From: Humisphaera sp.
GTDB taxonomy: Bacteria; Planctomycetota; Phycisphaerae; Tepidisphaerales; Tepidisphaeraceae
Reading direction: 5' to 3'
DNA: 16,491 nt
NCBI GenBank assembly: GCA_025351525.1
Contig: JANXVV010000080.1
Coordinates: 1-16,491, forward strand
Part shown: piece by piece, positions 7,116-14,997 of the stretch
Layout: every line of letters starts with the position of its first letter
How positions within the stretch are numbered: the stretch's first letter is position 1
The notes under the pieces: model-generated
The model's database searches: none
Told to the model about the DNA's origin: nothing
Seen by the model: only the letters and a program-made list of their open reading frames with translations
Position numbers and translations under genes: made by a program

Positions 7116-7135
7116 GGCGAGACGCCCATGCCACC
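7116..7135. repeat. Half copy of element A
   Basis: Twenty bases (GGCGAGACGCCCATGCCACC) match the right arm of the inverted repeat at 1742-1808 (positions 1789-1808) at 19 of 20 positions. The other arm is absent. It sits between the transposase remnant and the stop of the CorC-like gene, showing that this repeat family is dispersed. Confidence 0.75.
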
Positions 7136-7144
7136 TCGATTCAT

Positions 7145-8575
7145 TTATTGATCTTTCCCGCTGCCATTCCCCTCCGCCTGCCCCGGTGCCTTCGGCGTGA
7201 ACAGCACATGCCCCACCCGCCTTTTCTGCAACACCGTTTGAACATTCGCCACGAAATTTCCCATCAGCACCGCATCCCCCGGCCTTGGCCAACGGCCCAG
7301 TTGTTTGGTGATGTAACCGCCCAGCGTGTCGACGCCTTCGGTGTCCATCACCGGTAATTTCAACTGTTCGCGCAGCTCGTGCATCGGGTACAAACCGCTG
7401 GTGCGGAAGTTTGCGCCTTCGGTGACGAACGCCGAAGGCTCGGCTTGATCGAATTCGTCCTCGATTTCGCCGACGATTTCTTCGATCACGTCTTCGAGCG
7501 TCACGATGCCGAGAGTTGCGCCGTATTCATCGACGACCACCGCCAGGTGAATGTGCATTGTCTGAAACTGGCGCAGAAGTTTCGGCACTGCGAGCAGTTC
7601 GGGGACGAACATCACCTCGCGCTTGATATGGCGGAGGTCGATATCGCCGGAACCGATCACATGAATGGCCGAACCGGGCAGGCCGTCGGCGATGGCGATG
7701 ACTTCGTCGCCGTGTTTTTCATCGGTGAAGCGCAGTCGGCCGGGCATCAGGTTCAGGTGGGTGAAGAGATCCTTCATGTGGACGAGGCCGACGACGTGAT
7801 CGATGTCGCCGTCGCAGAGGGGCAGGCGGGTGTACTCGCTTTTTTGGACGGTGCGGAGCACTTCACCGATCGGTTGGCCGAGCATCAGATAGTCGACTTC
7901 GGTGCGCGGGGTCATGATCTGGCGGACTTTGAGCGAGCCGAATTCGAAGGCGGATTGCAGCAGTTCCTCGCGGCCTTTGGTGATGGTGCCATGGCGGGCG
8001 GCTTGGGCGAGCAGGCCGCGCAATTCCTGTTCTGAATGCGGCAGTGTGTGGGCGGCGGAGCCCATTTTCATGCCGGTGAATCTCAGCACCATGTTCGTCA
8101 CCGCGTTCAGCAGCCAGATCACGGGGTAGAAGACGATCGTGAAAAAAGTCAACGGCAGGCTGAGGGCTTCCAGGATTTTGTCGCCGTGCTGGATGGCCCA
8201 GTTTTTGGGGGCCTGTTCGCCCAACACGATGTGGAGGACGGTGTTGATCGCCAGCGCGATGGCAAACCCGACGATGTGCGTATCGTGGTTCGACAGATGC
8301 AGCCAAAGCAATGGCCGGGCTAAAATTTGGGTGACCACCGGTTCGGTGACCGCCCCGAGGGCCAGGCTGGCCAGGGTGACGCCGAGTTGGCAACTGGAGA
8401 GGTAGAGATCCAGCTGGCGTTTGATTCGGAGGGCCAAGCGGGCGAAGAGGCGGGTTTGCGATTCGGTTTCCAACCGGGTCAGCCGTGCGCTAACGGCGGC
8501 GAACTCGGCGGCGACGAAGAACCCGTTGAGGGCGACCAATGCGAGCGTCGCCATGATTTTCCAGAAGAGATCCAC
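7145..8575 (-). CDS. CNNM/CBS-domain membrane protein, HlyC/CorC family
   Basis: A 476-residue protein with the full family order. The CNNM membrane domain (residues 1-175) has hydrophobic segments near 5-28, 60-85, 100-118 and 137-165, and the conserved pattern LGEQAPKNWA at 118-127. The first CBS domain begins at MTPRTEVDYL (221-230). The second ends in VVVDEYGATLGIVTLEDVIE and EIVGEIEDEFD. The CorC_HlyC domain fills about 385-465. Relatives are linked to Mg2+/Co2+ transport or efflux and bind ATP-Mg through the CBS pair; the old haemolysin name is historical. The start is a GTG at 8575, the first possible start after an in-frame TAG; ATG at 8554 is an alternative. It is divergent from the coiled-coil gene with 131 bases between. 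No second copy of the family is seen beside it. Confidence 0.93.
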   Translation of the reverse strand: MDLFWKIMATLALVALNGFFVAAEFAAVSARLTRLETESQTRLFARLALRIKRQLDLYLSSCQLGVTLASLALGAVTEPVVTQILARPLLWLHLSNHDTHIVGFAIALAINTVLHIVLGEQAPKNWAIQHGDKILEALSLPLTFFTIVFYPVIWLLNAVTNMVLRFTGMKMGSAAHTLPHSEQELRGLLAQAARHGTITKGREELLQSAFEFGSLKVRQIMTPRTEVDYLMLGQPIGEVLRTVQKSEYTRLPLCDGDIDHVVGLVHMKDLFTHLNLMPGRLRFTDEKHGDEVIAIADGLPGSAIHVIGSGDIDLRHIKREVMFVPELLAVPKLLRQFQTMHIHLAVVVDEYGATLGIVTLEDVIEEIVGEIEDEFDQAEPSAFVTEGANFRTSGLYPMHELREQLKLPVMDTEGVDTLGGYITKQLGRWPRPGDAVLMGNFVANVQTVLQKRRVGHVLFTPKAPGQAEGNGSGKDQ

Positions 8576-8673
8576 GATGATCTTCTACTCGCGACAGGCG
8601 GGAAGTGGAAGCGGGGTCGCAAGGCGGCTAAATAATACGGAATGTGCAAACGACGGGGCCGCTCGCGTGTCCC

Positions 8674-8699
8674 TATAATAGACTTATCTCGCGGAAGGA
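8674..8699 (+). promoter_or_regulatory. Perfect -10 box and ribosome binding site of the coiled-coil protein gene
   Basis: TATAAT at 8674-8679 matches the -10 consensus exactly; no good -35 box lies 16-18 bases before it. The Shine-Dalgarno GGAAGGA (8693-8699) is seven bases before the ATG at 8707. Transcription would start near 8686, which decides the start: an upstream in-frame start at 8644 would lie before the transcript begins. Confidence 0.6.
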
Positions 8700-8706
8700 A
8701 ATCGCT

Positions 8707-10719
8707 ATGCCCGAACTCTATTCAAAATTGCGTTCATCGACTGCCAAAAAGCTGCTCGCCGCCATTCTGGCGTTGGGGCTGCCGGCGGGCTCCGCACCGG
8801 CCTATGGTGATGGGCCGCAGCGGGCGTATGACGATGCGGATGCACGGGTGCGGGCGGTGCAGTATTCGCTGGACCGGGACAAAACCGATCTCGAAGCGGC
8901 CCGGCGGCGGGTCGACTCGATCACTGCCGCCCGCGAGAAGCAACTGAACGATCTTTCGGCGATGCGGTTGGGCGGCGACGGGCAGGCGGATCACGTCAAG
9001 GCCGATCTGGACAAGGCCACCCAGGATCAGGCACGCTTGCGCGATCAGTTGCAGTCGATTCAGAAAAACGCGGAAGCCGCCAAGGCGAAGATCGATCCGA
9101 TTCACACGGCGGCGCTGGCGAAATTTGAATCCACCGATTCTTTCAAAACCACTTTCGCCGGTTTCGATAAAGCCCGGCAGGAATTAAAAGTGCCGACGGA
9201 TGCGGTGTTGGATCAATTGGCACAGACGCGGGAGTTCCAGGATCTGGTCGCCGCCGCCCGAACCGCGAAGGCGAACGAAGATAAACTGCGCGATGACAAA
9301 ACCGCCGACCCCAAAGCACTGGCGATCGCGGGCGATGCGTTCATCGCTGCGGACAACAAGGTGCAGGATCTGGAAGAAAAAGCGTTGACGGCGGACCCGA
9401 AAATCGAGGAAGGCCGAAAGCGCGTCGATGCGGCTCAGGCCACTCTCAAGCAGATGCGCGATCAGATGGAGCAGGATCTGTTGAAGGAGCCCGCGTTTGC
9501 CGCTTCGGTCGAGGAGATGCACAAGCAGCAAGCCGCCCTGGATGCGGCGATGGCGGACTTGAAGAAGCTCGATGGGCAAGTCGCGGATTTGCGCGGCTCG
9601 ACCGACAAGCAACCCGCCGTGCCGCAGGATAATCGCGTGGCTTTGCGAGAGATGGAAAGCAAGCTGGATACGATCAACAGCGATCTTGCCCAGGCTCGCC
9701 AGGATGTCGGCAAGTTTGAATCTCGACTGCAGGAGGACCAGGACGGCTTGAACTACGCTCGCCGCGACCGGGACAATGTCGGTCAGGATGTGGGAACGGT
9801 TCGGCCACCAGTGGGCGATGTCACCGTATACGATTCGCGGCCGGTCTATGTGTCCCCAGACCCTGTGATTGTTTACGCGCCGCCGGTCTATTACGGGTCC
9901 AGCTACTACGGGCCAAGCTACTATGGGCCAAGCTACTACGATGGCGGATTCAATGTGTCGATCGGATACGGTTATCACCCGAGCTACTATTCCGATCGCT
10001 ATTACGACAACCGCTATTATTCCAATCACTACTATTACAATCGTTACTACTACGGCGGTCACGAGGATTGGCGGGATCGGGACCGCAGCTATCGCGATCG
10101 TGTCAGCGATGACCGGAATGACCGCTCGCGCGATCGCGGCGTGACGGATCAGTCCAGCTATCGCAATCAACTGAATGCCCGGGATTCGCGAACGTCGGTC
10201 GATCACCGGACAAGTCAGGACAATAGCGCGGCGAGAACCGCGCGGGATCTGCACACGCCGCCGGCGAAGGACGAGGTTCGGCATTCGGCGGGATCGGACA
10301 ATTCATCGCGAAGCAACCCCGTTCGCCCGCCGGAAGATGTTCACGGTCGCCGGGTGACCGAGACGCCGGCTCGGACTGAACCCAAGCCAGCGCCGGAACC
10401 CAGCCGCGCTCCCCGCAGTTCCCATGTGGATGCCCCCTCGCCGCAGGCCAAACCGACGCCGCGACCGCAGGAAGTTCCGAAGCAGCAGGAAGCGCCTCGG
10501 CAGCAAGAGGCACCGAGACGTCAGGATCCGCCGCAGCCTAAAGAGTCGCCGCGACGGCAGGATGCGCCCCGGCCGCAAGAAGCACCGCAACGGCAGGAAG
10601 CGCCGCAGCCAAAAGAAGCGCCCCGAAAACAGGAAGCACCGGCTGCCCGGCAGCCAACAAAAGCTTCGCAAAGTGATGCCGGCGACAGTACGTCGAGATC
10701 GCATATGAAGTCGCAGTGA
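8707..10719 (+). CDS. Exported coiled-coil protein with Tyr-rich and Pro/Gln-repeat tail
   Basis: 670 residues; no known family recognised. The N-terminus is a signal peptide (basic STAKK, hydrophobic LLAAILALGLPAG, cleavage near APA-YG at 32-34). Residues 37-370 are Ala/Lys/Asp/Glu/Gln-rich and predicted coiled coil, with about four loose units starting near 139, 171, 220 and 257 of the kind F/Y..A...A...L. Residues 395-450 are extremely Tyr-rich (YYGSSYYGPSYYGPSYYDGG, RYYDNRYYSNHYYYNRYYYG), then an Arg/Asp/Ser stretch (RDRDRSYRDRVSDDR), and a disordered Pro-rich tail with ten tandem hexapeptides (QEAPRQ-like, residues 588-647). The charge and composition suggest an envelope-spanning or surface protein, with Tyr stacking or cross-linking possible, but this is inference. 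Start chosen from the promoter and Shine-Dalgarno. The beta-barrel gene follows after 46 bases. Confidence 0.9.
   Translation: MPELYSKLRSSTAKKLLAAILALGLPAGSAPAYGDGPQRAYDDADARVRAVQYSLDRDKTDLEAARRRVDSITAAREKQLNDLSAMRLGGDGQADHVKADLDKATQDQARLRDQLQSIQKNAEAAKAKIDPIHTAALAKFESTDSFKTTFAGFDKARQELKVPTDAVLDQLAQTREFQDLVAAARTAKANEDKLRDDKTADPKALAIAGDAFIAADNKVQDLEEKALTADPKIEEGRKRVDAAQATLKQMRDQMEQDLLKEPAFAASVEEMHKQQAALDAAMADLKKLDGQVADLRGSTDKQPAVPQDNRVALREMESKLDTINSDLAQARQDVGKFESRLQEDQDGLNYARRDRDNVGQDVGTVRPPVGDVTVYDSRPVYVSPDPVIVYAPPVYYGSSYYGPSYYGPSYYDGGFNVSIGYGYHPSYYSDRYYDNRYYSNHYYYNRYYYGGHEDWRDRDRSYRDRVSDDRNDRSRDRGVTDQSSYRNQLNARDSRTSVDHRTSQDNSAARTARDLHTPPAKDEVRHSAGSDNSSRSNPVRPPEDVHGRRVTETPARTEPKPAPEPSRAPRSSHVDAPSPQAKPTPRPQEVPKQQEAPRQQEAPRRQDPPQPKESPRRQDAPRPQEAPQRQEAPQPKEAPRKQEAPAARQPTKASQSDAGDSTSRSHMKSQ
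10468..10647 (+). repeat. Ten 18-base tandem repeats coding Pro/Gln hexapeptides
   Basis: Within the coiled-coil protein gene, ten consecutive 18-base units encode QEVPKQ, QEAPRQ, QEAPRR, QDPPQP, KESPRR, QDAPRP, QEAPQR, QEAPQP, KEAPRK and QEAPAA. The units QDPPQP-KESPRR-QDAPRP and QEAPQP-KEAPRK-QEAPAA show a longer period laid over the short one. Third positions differ between units, so the array is not a recent exact expansion. Confidence 0.85.
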
Positions 10720-10765
10720 AACCGTTTTGATTCAACCGTCGGCCTGCGATAGACTCGTGAACTTC

Positions 10766-11737
10766 ATGCGTTTAATCCAAGCGTCTTACGCTCATTATGT
10801 CGTGCTCATTACTATTCTCGCATACGGTACGGTAGTCCGGGCCAACCATGGCCCCGGCGCTTCCGGCGGCGGGAGTGCCACCATTTCCGGGGAGACGCTC
10901 AAGCAGGGAAATTATGAGCTTACGTTCCGCGAGGATTTCGCGGCGTTCCAACCGTTTAACTCCAGCCAGGCCGCCGAACGGGCACGGCGGGGGGGAGATT
11001 TTGATTCGCTCAATCACGGCTTCATCACCAGCGTCGATCTGGCGTATGGCATCACCCCGGATTTTCAGATCGGCGCGACGACCGGGTATTTCGTTGGCCG
11101 CGATTTTAAATCGGCTTCGTTGCAGCCCGATGGATCGGTGGAAGAGTCGAAAACAAATCCGACCGGGCTGACCGATCTGTTGCTTACGGGCAAGTATCGG
11201 ATCCTGAAAGGCGCGCCGGGAAATCTGTCCATCGTCGCGGGTGTGAAAATTCCCACGGGTCGCGGCGACGTTCACCTGAGCAATTTTGAAAAGCTCAGCC
11301 CCACCGATCAACCCAGCACCGGTGCCTGGGATTTTCCTGTCGGACTCGGTTACTCCCGGTTCCTCACCTCGCGCGTGACGATGGATGCCAGTGTCTTCTA
11401 CACATTTCGCACCCAACGCAATGGTTTCAAAGTCGGCGACCGCATTGATGCGGGGTTGGCGCTGGCATATCGTCTTACGGACAAAATCAAGAATTTCCCG
11501 CAGTTCAGCGTCTTTGCCGAAGTAAATGATGTCTATCTGATGAAGGACACCGTTCATCGCGAGAAGGATGCGAACAGCGGAAGCAACACGGTTTATTTCA
11601 CGCCGGGCGGGCGGATTCGGTTTAATAAGAATGTAGGCCTCACCGTGGCACCGTCGTTCCCCGTGTACCAGGTGGACTATGGCGATCAGGGAAAAGTGCG
11701 GTTTAAGATGGCGGTGTCGTTGTCGTTTTCAAGTTAG
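10766..11737 (+). CDS. Outer-membrane beta-barrel protein, unknown family
   Basis: 323 residues. A signal peptide (MRLIQASYAHYVVLITILAY, cleavage near VRA) is followed by a Gly-rich start (NHGPGASGGGSATISGETLK) and alternating strands: FITSVDLAYGITPDFQIGAT, LLLTGKYRIL, LSIVAGVKIPTG, WDFPVGLGYSRFLTSRVTMD, IDAGLALAYRLT, FSVFAEVNDVYL. The C-terminal strand ends VRFKMAVSLSFSS, with hydrophobic residues alternating as in barrel closing strands. It resembles 12-14-stranded transporter-like barrels such as the MetA/phenol family in layout, but no named family is certain. Start: ATG at 10766 gives a clean signal peptide; a TTG at 10727 is an alternative. It follows the coiled-coil protein closely and precedes a YHS-type lipoprotein, after an inverted repeat. 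Confidence 0.85.
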   Translation: MRLIQASYAHYVVLITILAYGTVVRANHGPGASGGGSATISGETLKQGNYELTFREDFAAFQPFNSSQAAERARRGGDFDSLNHGFITSVDLAYGITPDFQIGATTGYFVGRDFKSASLQPDGSVEESKTNPTGLTDLLLTGKYRILKGAPGNLSIVAGVKIPTGRGDVHLSNFEKLSPTDQPSTGAWDFPVGLGYSRFLTSRVTMDASVFYTFRTQRNGFKVGDRIDAGLALAYRLTDKIKNFPQFSVFAEVNDVYLMKDTVHREKDANSGSNTVYFTPGGRIRFNKNVGLTVAPSFPVYQVDYGDQGKVRFKMAVSLSFSS

Positions 11738-11761
11738 AGAATTGAGAAGCAACAGGTCAAT

Positions 11762-11823
11762 CGTAGCATGGGCTACCAGCCCATGTTTGAATTCAAACAC
11801 ATGGGCTGGTATCCCATGCTACG
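11762..11823. repeat. Long nested inverted repeat (element C, GCATGGGC family), possible terminator
   Basis: Bases 11762-11785 pair with 11800-11823 over 24 positions with one mismatch (11773/11812). The centre is the perfect palindrome GTTTGAATTCAAAC (11785-11798). The left arm folds alone as CATGGGCT-ACC-AGCCCATG. It shares the plan GCATGGGC-(5 bases)-GCCC-R-TG with element A but with different inner bases. It lies 24 bases after the barrel gene stop and 22 bases before the Shine-Dalgarno of the YHS gene. No U-run follows. Confidence 0.85.
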
Positions 11824-11856
11824 TCGATTTTCATAACCCACTGTGGAGGTCATGCA

Positions 11857-12147
11857 ATGCGAAATTCAATTAAGCAAATGTTTGTGGCCGGCATCGCCGC
11901 CATGGCATTGAGCGGTTGTGCGGCGAATTCTTCCGCACCTGTGTTGGTTTCAACGCAAGTTGCGTCACCGAAGTCTCACGCGGAATGTCTGGTATGCAAG
12001 AAGAGTGCGGATCTGGCGTGTATCGATGTGGATGTGGATGCGAAGACGCCCTGGCTCGACTACATTGGCAAGCGCTATTATTTTTGCAGCGATGAGTGCC
12101 GGTCGGAGTTCCAAAAAAGTCCGGCAAAGTTCGTGAATACGAAGTGA
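11857..12147 (+). CDS. YHS-type lipoprotein (putative metal-binding)
   Basis: 96 residues. The N-terminus is a lipoprotein signal: basic start, hydrophobic core and lipobox ALSGC with the modified Cys at 21. The mature part is a small YHS/TRASH-like domain: CLVC (44-47), a further Cys at 55, then YIGKRYYFCSDECRSEF with Cys 77 and 81 and the closing pattern SPAKFV. The paired cysteines would bind a metal ion such as copper, zinc or iron, as in TRASH-type metallochaperone domains. Shine-Dalgarno GGAGG (11845-11849) lies seven bases before the ATG. It may work with the barrel protein just upstream, for example as an envelope metal sensor or carrier; that is inferred from neighbourhood only. Confidence 0.88.
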   Translation: MRNSIKQMFVAGIAAMALSGCAANSSAPVLVSTQVASPKSHAECLVCKKSADLACIDVDVDAKTPWLDYIGKRYYFCSDECRSEFQKSPAKFVNTK

Positions 12148-12162
12148 TTCACCGGAATGTTT

Positions 12163-12230
12163 AGCGGCGCGCCGAAGGCACGCGTTTTTTTCCGTGAAAG
12201 GAAATAACGCGTGCCTTCGACATTGCCGCT
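12163..12230. terminator. Bidirectional terminator-like inverted repeat (element D)
   Basis: Between two convergent genes, bases 12173-12186 pair perfectly with 12206-12219 (14 pairs, core CGAAGGCACGCGT), and after an internal loop 12163-12168 pair with 12225-12230 (6 pairs). The loop TTTCC-GTGAAA-GGAAA can add a further short stem. Position and symmetry fit a shared terminator for the YHS gene and the large exported protein. Sequence is unrelated to elements A-C. Confidence 0.8.
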
Positions 12231-12247
12231 CCATTGACGAATGAGCA

Positions 12248-14020
12248 TCACTCTTTAGTGGCAGGCGCCATCTTCGCCTTCTTATCCTCATTGTCCTTCG
12301 CGATGGCGGCAATGACCGGGCCGATCAAGCCCTGTCCTTCGGCCAGCATCGCCTCCGGGCCACCCAGCAAAGTCGCTCCGGGGAAGGGCGTGATGCTGCG
12401 GGTGTGCAGGCCGGTGTCATCGGTCCAGGCGGTACTGGCGGCGGGGGTCATCAGGGGCATGATTTTTTCGATCGACGGCAACACCGCCGCCGGGGTCTGC
12501 ATGCCGAACATATCGGCGAAGCCCAATAATCGCGTGGCGGAGAGCAGATAAGGATAGCCCACCGGCGCGCTTCGCGACAGGTCGAAGAACGTGATCGCGG
12601 ATGCGGTCTCGCCACCAAGCCGCTTTCGGGTGCTCAGAAAATCCGGGTTTTGCAGGATTGAACTGGCCGTCGGATGGTTGGCGGCGGAGACGGCGACCTG
12701 CGGGAAAAGAGCGAAGTAAAGATTCCCGTTCTTGATCGTCCACGCAGGGGTAATCAACGGCGTGTTGAGGTAGTGAACCGTCAAGCCGTCAATCGTCGCG
12801 GTGACAATATTCCCGCGCGGTTTGCCGGGCGCGGTATTCGCGTTGATCTTGTCATTGATCAGTTTTTCGAGCAGCCCCAGTGAATGTTCGAGCTTGACGG
12901 CATCGCGGGTGTGATTGATGGCGACCAATCCCAGCGGCCCCACGCCGCCGATGTTGGGGGCGGTGTAGGCCAGCCATTCGTCGCCAAGCGATTGCAGCAG
13001 ATCGGTTTCGATATTCATCCCGGCCACGACATTGGCAATGGCCAGCCCCGAATTAACCTTATCAGGAATAGTAGGATCGAGCTTGCCGCCGATGGTTCGG
13101 AACATCGTCAGCAGTTTGGCGAAGTCGGCCTTGCCCGCGACGAGCATCGTCGCCGATTGCGGCACGGTGCGCAAGGCGACCTCGCTCATCGGGCCGGTGT
13201 CGATCAACTGCAGCAGACCGGTGCGGGGTGCGGGGGCCAGAATGAATCCCCGCGTGCCAAACTCCTGGCCATCAAAACCGGCGGACCAGACCATGCGCTT
13301 CAATCCGCCCAGCCCCAGGGTCTGACGAATCGCATGCCATTTACCAGCGGCCGCCGGAATGACGGTCATGGCCTGATCGACCAACGCCGTCAGCGATTCC
13401 ATATCACCGTAGGCGACGAGCAGGGGATCCTTACCGACCTGCGCCATCGCGTCGATAAATTCCTTGCGGTACGTCAGCGTCGTCTTACTCTTGCCGGCCA
13501 GATCGGGGGTGACATTCCCGAGCGTCACCGCGACGATTCCCTCTTCCTCGATCGCCGTCACCGGCACCATCGAGTTGGTGAGCACCTGATCGAGATAGGT
13601 ATTGACGTCTTTCTTCAGTTGTGACGCATGGCTGCCGGCTTTGCAGAGCAGGGCGATACGCGGCATGGGTTGCCCGACGTTGATGCCGTCGACCGGGCCG
13701 ATATACAGAGCCGTGGGATATCGCCAGATGGAAGGGCCGAATTTGCCGAGCATTTCGCGAAACATCGCGGCGTTGCGATCCTTCTCGGCCATCTTGTCGA
13801 GCAATTTTGGAAGCGTGTCGTTGATGACCTGCGGGAACCCGGACGCATCCAGAAATGTTTTGAGACGGGACGACCCGTAAGCGGTTCCCGGTTCATCGGA
13901 ACCCCGCCACCCGATGTAAAAAATCGCATCATCCGGAATGCAATCCGCCAGGGGTTGCGCCGCGCTAAAGAGCGGTGAAACCAAAATCGCGAAAACCACG
14001 ACAAGCATACGGAATTTCAT
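12248..14020 (-). CDS. Large exported protein of unknown function (DUF3352-like)
   Basis: 590 residues. A signal peptide (MKFRMLVVVFAILVSPLFSA, cleavage near SAA-QP) is followed by a long soluble domain beginning PDDAIFYIGWRG, with features seen in planctomycete exported proteins such as DUF3352: alternating beta strands and helices with LLVAYGDMESL, SATMLVAGKADFAKLLTMF and DEWLAYTAPN. No catalytic motif is visible. The C-terminus is a charged Lys/Asp/Glu tail (KDNEDKKAKMAPATKE). It is expected in the periplasm or paryphoplasm. Shine-Dalgarno AGGAG (14025-14029 on the minus strand) sits four bases before the ATG. It ends convergent with the YHS gene across element D. DUF3352 is suggested from general resemblance, not certain. 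Confidence 0.88.
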   Translation of the reverse strand: MKFRMLVVVFAILVSPLFSAAQPLADCIPDDAIFYIGWRGSDEPGTAYGSSRLKTFLDASGFPQVINDTLPKLLDKMAEKDRNAAMFREMLGKFGPSIWRYPTALYIGPVDGINVGQPMPRIALLCKAGSHASQLKKDVNTYLDQVLTNSMVPVTAIEEEGIVAVTLGNVTPDLAGKSKTTLTYRKEFIDAMAQVGKDPLLVAYGDMESLTALVDQAMTVIPAAAGKWHAIRQTLGLGGLKRMVWSAGFDGQEFGTRGFILAPAPRTGLLQLIDTGPMSEVALRTVPQSATMLVAGKADFAKLLTMFRTIGGKLDPTIPDKVNSGLAIANVVAGMNIETDLLQSLGDEWLAYTAPNIGGVGPLGLVAINHTRDAVKLEHSLGLLEKLINDKINANTAPGKPRGNIVTATIDGLTVHYLNTPLITPAWTIKNGNLYFALFPQVAVSAANHPTASSILQNPDFLSTRKRLGGETASAITFFDLSRSAPVGYPYLLSATRLLGFADMFGMQTPAAVLPSIEKIMPLMTPAASTAWTDDTGLHTRSITPFPGATLLGGPEAMLAEGQGLIGPVIAAIAKDNEDKKAKMAPATKE

Positions 14021-14237
14021 AGAGCTCCTGCCATTAAAAGATGTGCGTGAGTGCGGGATGTGTGAAGAAGGATTAGTGCTACAACACGACTTGTCTTGCG
14101 CGACGAAAATACCGGCAATGGGGCATCCATCGCAACCTGCGTTCTGATGAGGTCAATGAAATCTACCGCATGTCTCGTTGCATGACGGCCTTCTTCATGT
14201 TTTCGTGCTTTTGTGGTGAATCACCCGGGCTGGCGAT

Positions 14238-14253
14238 CTCCTGCTGCAGGAGG
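14238..14253 (+). promoter_or_regulatory. Shine-Dalgarno inside a palindrome ahead of the small membrane protein
   Basis: CTCCTGC-T-GCAGGAG (14238-14252) is a perfect palindrome whose right half contains the Shine-Dalgarno AGGAGG (14248-14253). In RNA, CTCCT can pair with AGGAG around a five-base loop and hide the ribosome site. The distance to the ATG at 14266 is 12 bases, longer than usual. The remaining gap 14021-14237 shows no gene. Confidence 0.4.
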
Positions 14254-14265
14254 TACGCTCACCGC

Positions 14266-14730
14266 ATGGACATCAGCATTCCCATTGTCGGATTTATTTT
14301 CGTCTGCATCATCTTTCCGAAGATCGTGAAGACCAAGCCGCAGTTTTACATGGCGTTTGGGGTGACGCTTATTATTCTGTTGCTTAATGTGGTTGCCAAC
14401 TTGACCAGCAGCGTAGCCGTCAGCACGACCGGGGGATCCACTGGATTTGCGAAATTTCTCCTGATTCTGAGGGACGTGCTTTGGATCGTCGACTTCATCC
14501 TGCTCGTGCTGGCGACGGGCGGCCTGTCTCTCAACGAATTGAGCGGGGAACTGAAAGGGGCTTACGAAGTGATGCGGCGGGGTGAAGACGTCAAAACCGT
14601 CATTATCCCCCTGACCGGTGAAAAACCGAAAAGCCGCGAAGATGCGGCGGCGGAAAGGGCGGCGCGTTCGGTTCAGATGCCGATTACGCCGAAGAAGGAT
14701 GAGAGTGAACGGACCATTCCGCTGGATTGA
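14266..14730 (+). CDS. Small three-span membrane protein of unknown function
   Basis: 154 residues; no family recognised. Hydrophobic segments lie at about 4-20 (SIPIVGFIFVCIIF), 27-50 (FYMAFGVTLIILLLNVVANL) and 59-85 (FAKFLLILRDVLWIVDFILL). The last 65 residues are a charged, probably cytoplasmic tail (GELKGAYEVMRRGEDVKTVI, then KPKSREDAAAERAARSVQMP). The ATG at 14266 is chosen because the membrane segment starts at once and a strong AGGAGG lies upstream. An in-frame ATG at 14170 would add a Cys-rich, unlikely 32-residue extension. It stands alone between divergent and convergent neighbours. Confidence 0.8.
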   Translation: MDISIPIVGFIFVCIIFPKIVKTKPQFYMAFGVTLIILLLNVVANLTSSVAVSTTGGSTGFAKFLLILRDVLWIVDFILLVLATGGLSLNELSGELKGAYEVMRRGEDVKTVIIPLTGEKPKSREDAAAERAARSVQMPITPKKDESERTIPLD

Positions 14731-14897
14731 AAAAATACGGGTGGAGACCGGCAGAGAAACGCTTGAAGCAACAGCAGGTCGCCGTGGTTCACGCCGACCA
14801 CCTTCATTTTTTCAGGCGACTATTCATTATGGTGGCAACTGTTGTATCGTAGGGTATTGGGCTACTTTGAATTTTGGCCCGCTTTTCATTCTGAGGT

Positions 14898-14946
14898 ACT
14901 CCGAAGAATCTGCTTTATCCGACGACGAAGCCGGATCCTCCGGAGT
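14898..14946. repeat. Nested inverted repeat (element E)
   Basis: Bases 14898-14911 pair with 14933-14946 at 11 of 14 positions, and the other three become G-U on the minus strand. The right half folds alone as CCGGA-TCC-TCCGG (14931-14943), the same three-base-loop plan as in elements A and C. It lies downstream of both the small membrane protein and the LarA-like gene. The stretch TTCTGAGGTACTCCGAAGAATC resembles dispersed bacterial repeats. The rest of the gap 14731-14997 holds no gene. Confidence 0.55.
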
Positions 14947-14997
14947 CCGCGGCGATCAAAGCGATCCACCCTTTTGAAAAATGGTGTGACGGTAGCT

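Noticed and set aside
8644..8706. Upstream start for the coiled-coil protein
   Set aside because: The perfect TATAAT and the Shine-Dalgarno both lie downstream of that start, and the ATG at 8707 gives a proper signal peptide.
9184..10284. Minus-strand reading frame of 366 codons, rich in Ile and Val
   Set aside because: It is the complement of the coiled-coil and Tyr-rich coding region; the hydrophobic runs (VVVTIVIVV) are what Tyr/Asn codons give in reverse.
10772..11557. Minus-strand reading frame of 261 codons
   Set aside because: Antisense to the beta-barrel gene, no signal or domain.
12884..13624. Plus-strand reading frame of 246 codons
   Set aside because: Antisense to the exported 590-residue protein, which has a signal peptide and a Shine-Dalgarno.
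14170..14265. Upstream start for the small membrane protein
   Set aside because: It adds a Cys-rich stretch unlike a leader and ignores the AGGAGG near 14248.
14731..14897. Short minus-strand frame beginning MKVVGVNHGDLLLLQAF
   Set aside because: It looks protein-like for about 20 residues only, then degenerates; no start context or match could be supported.
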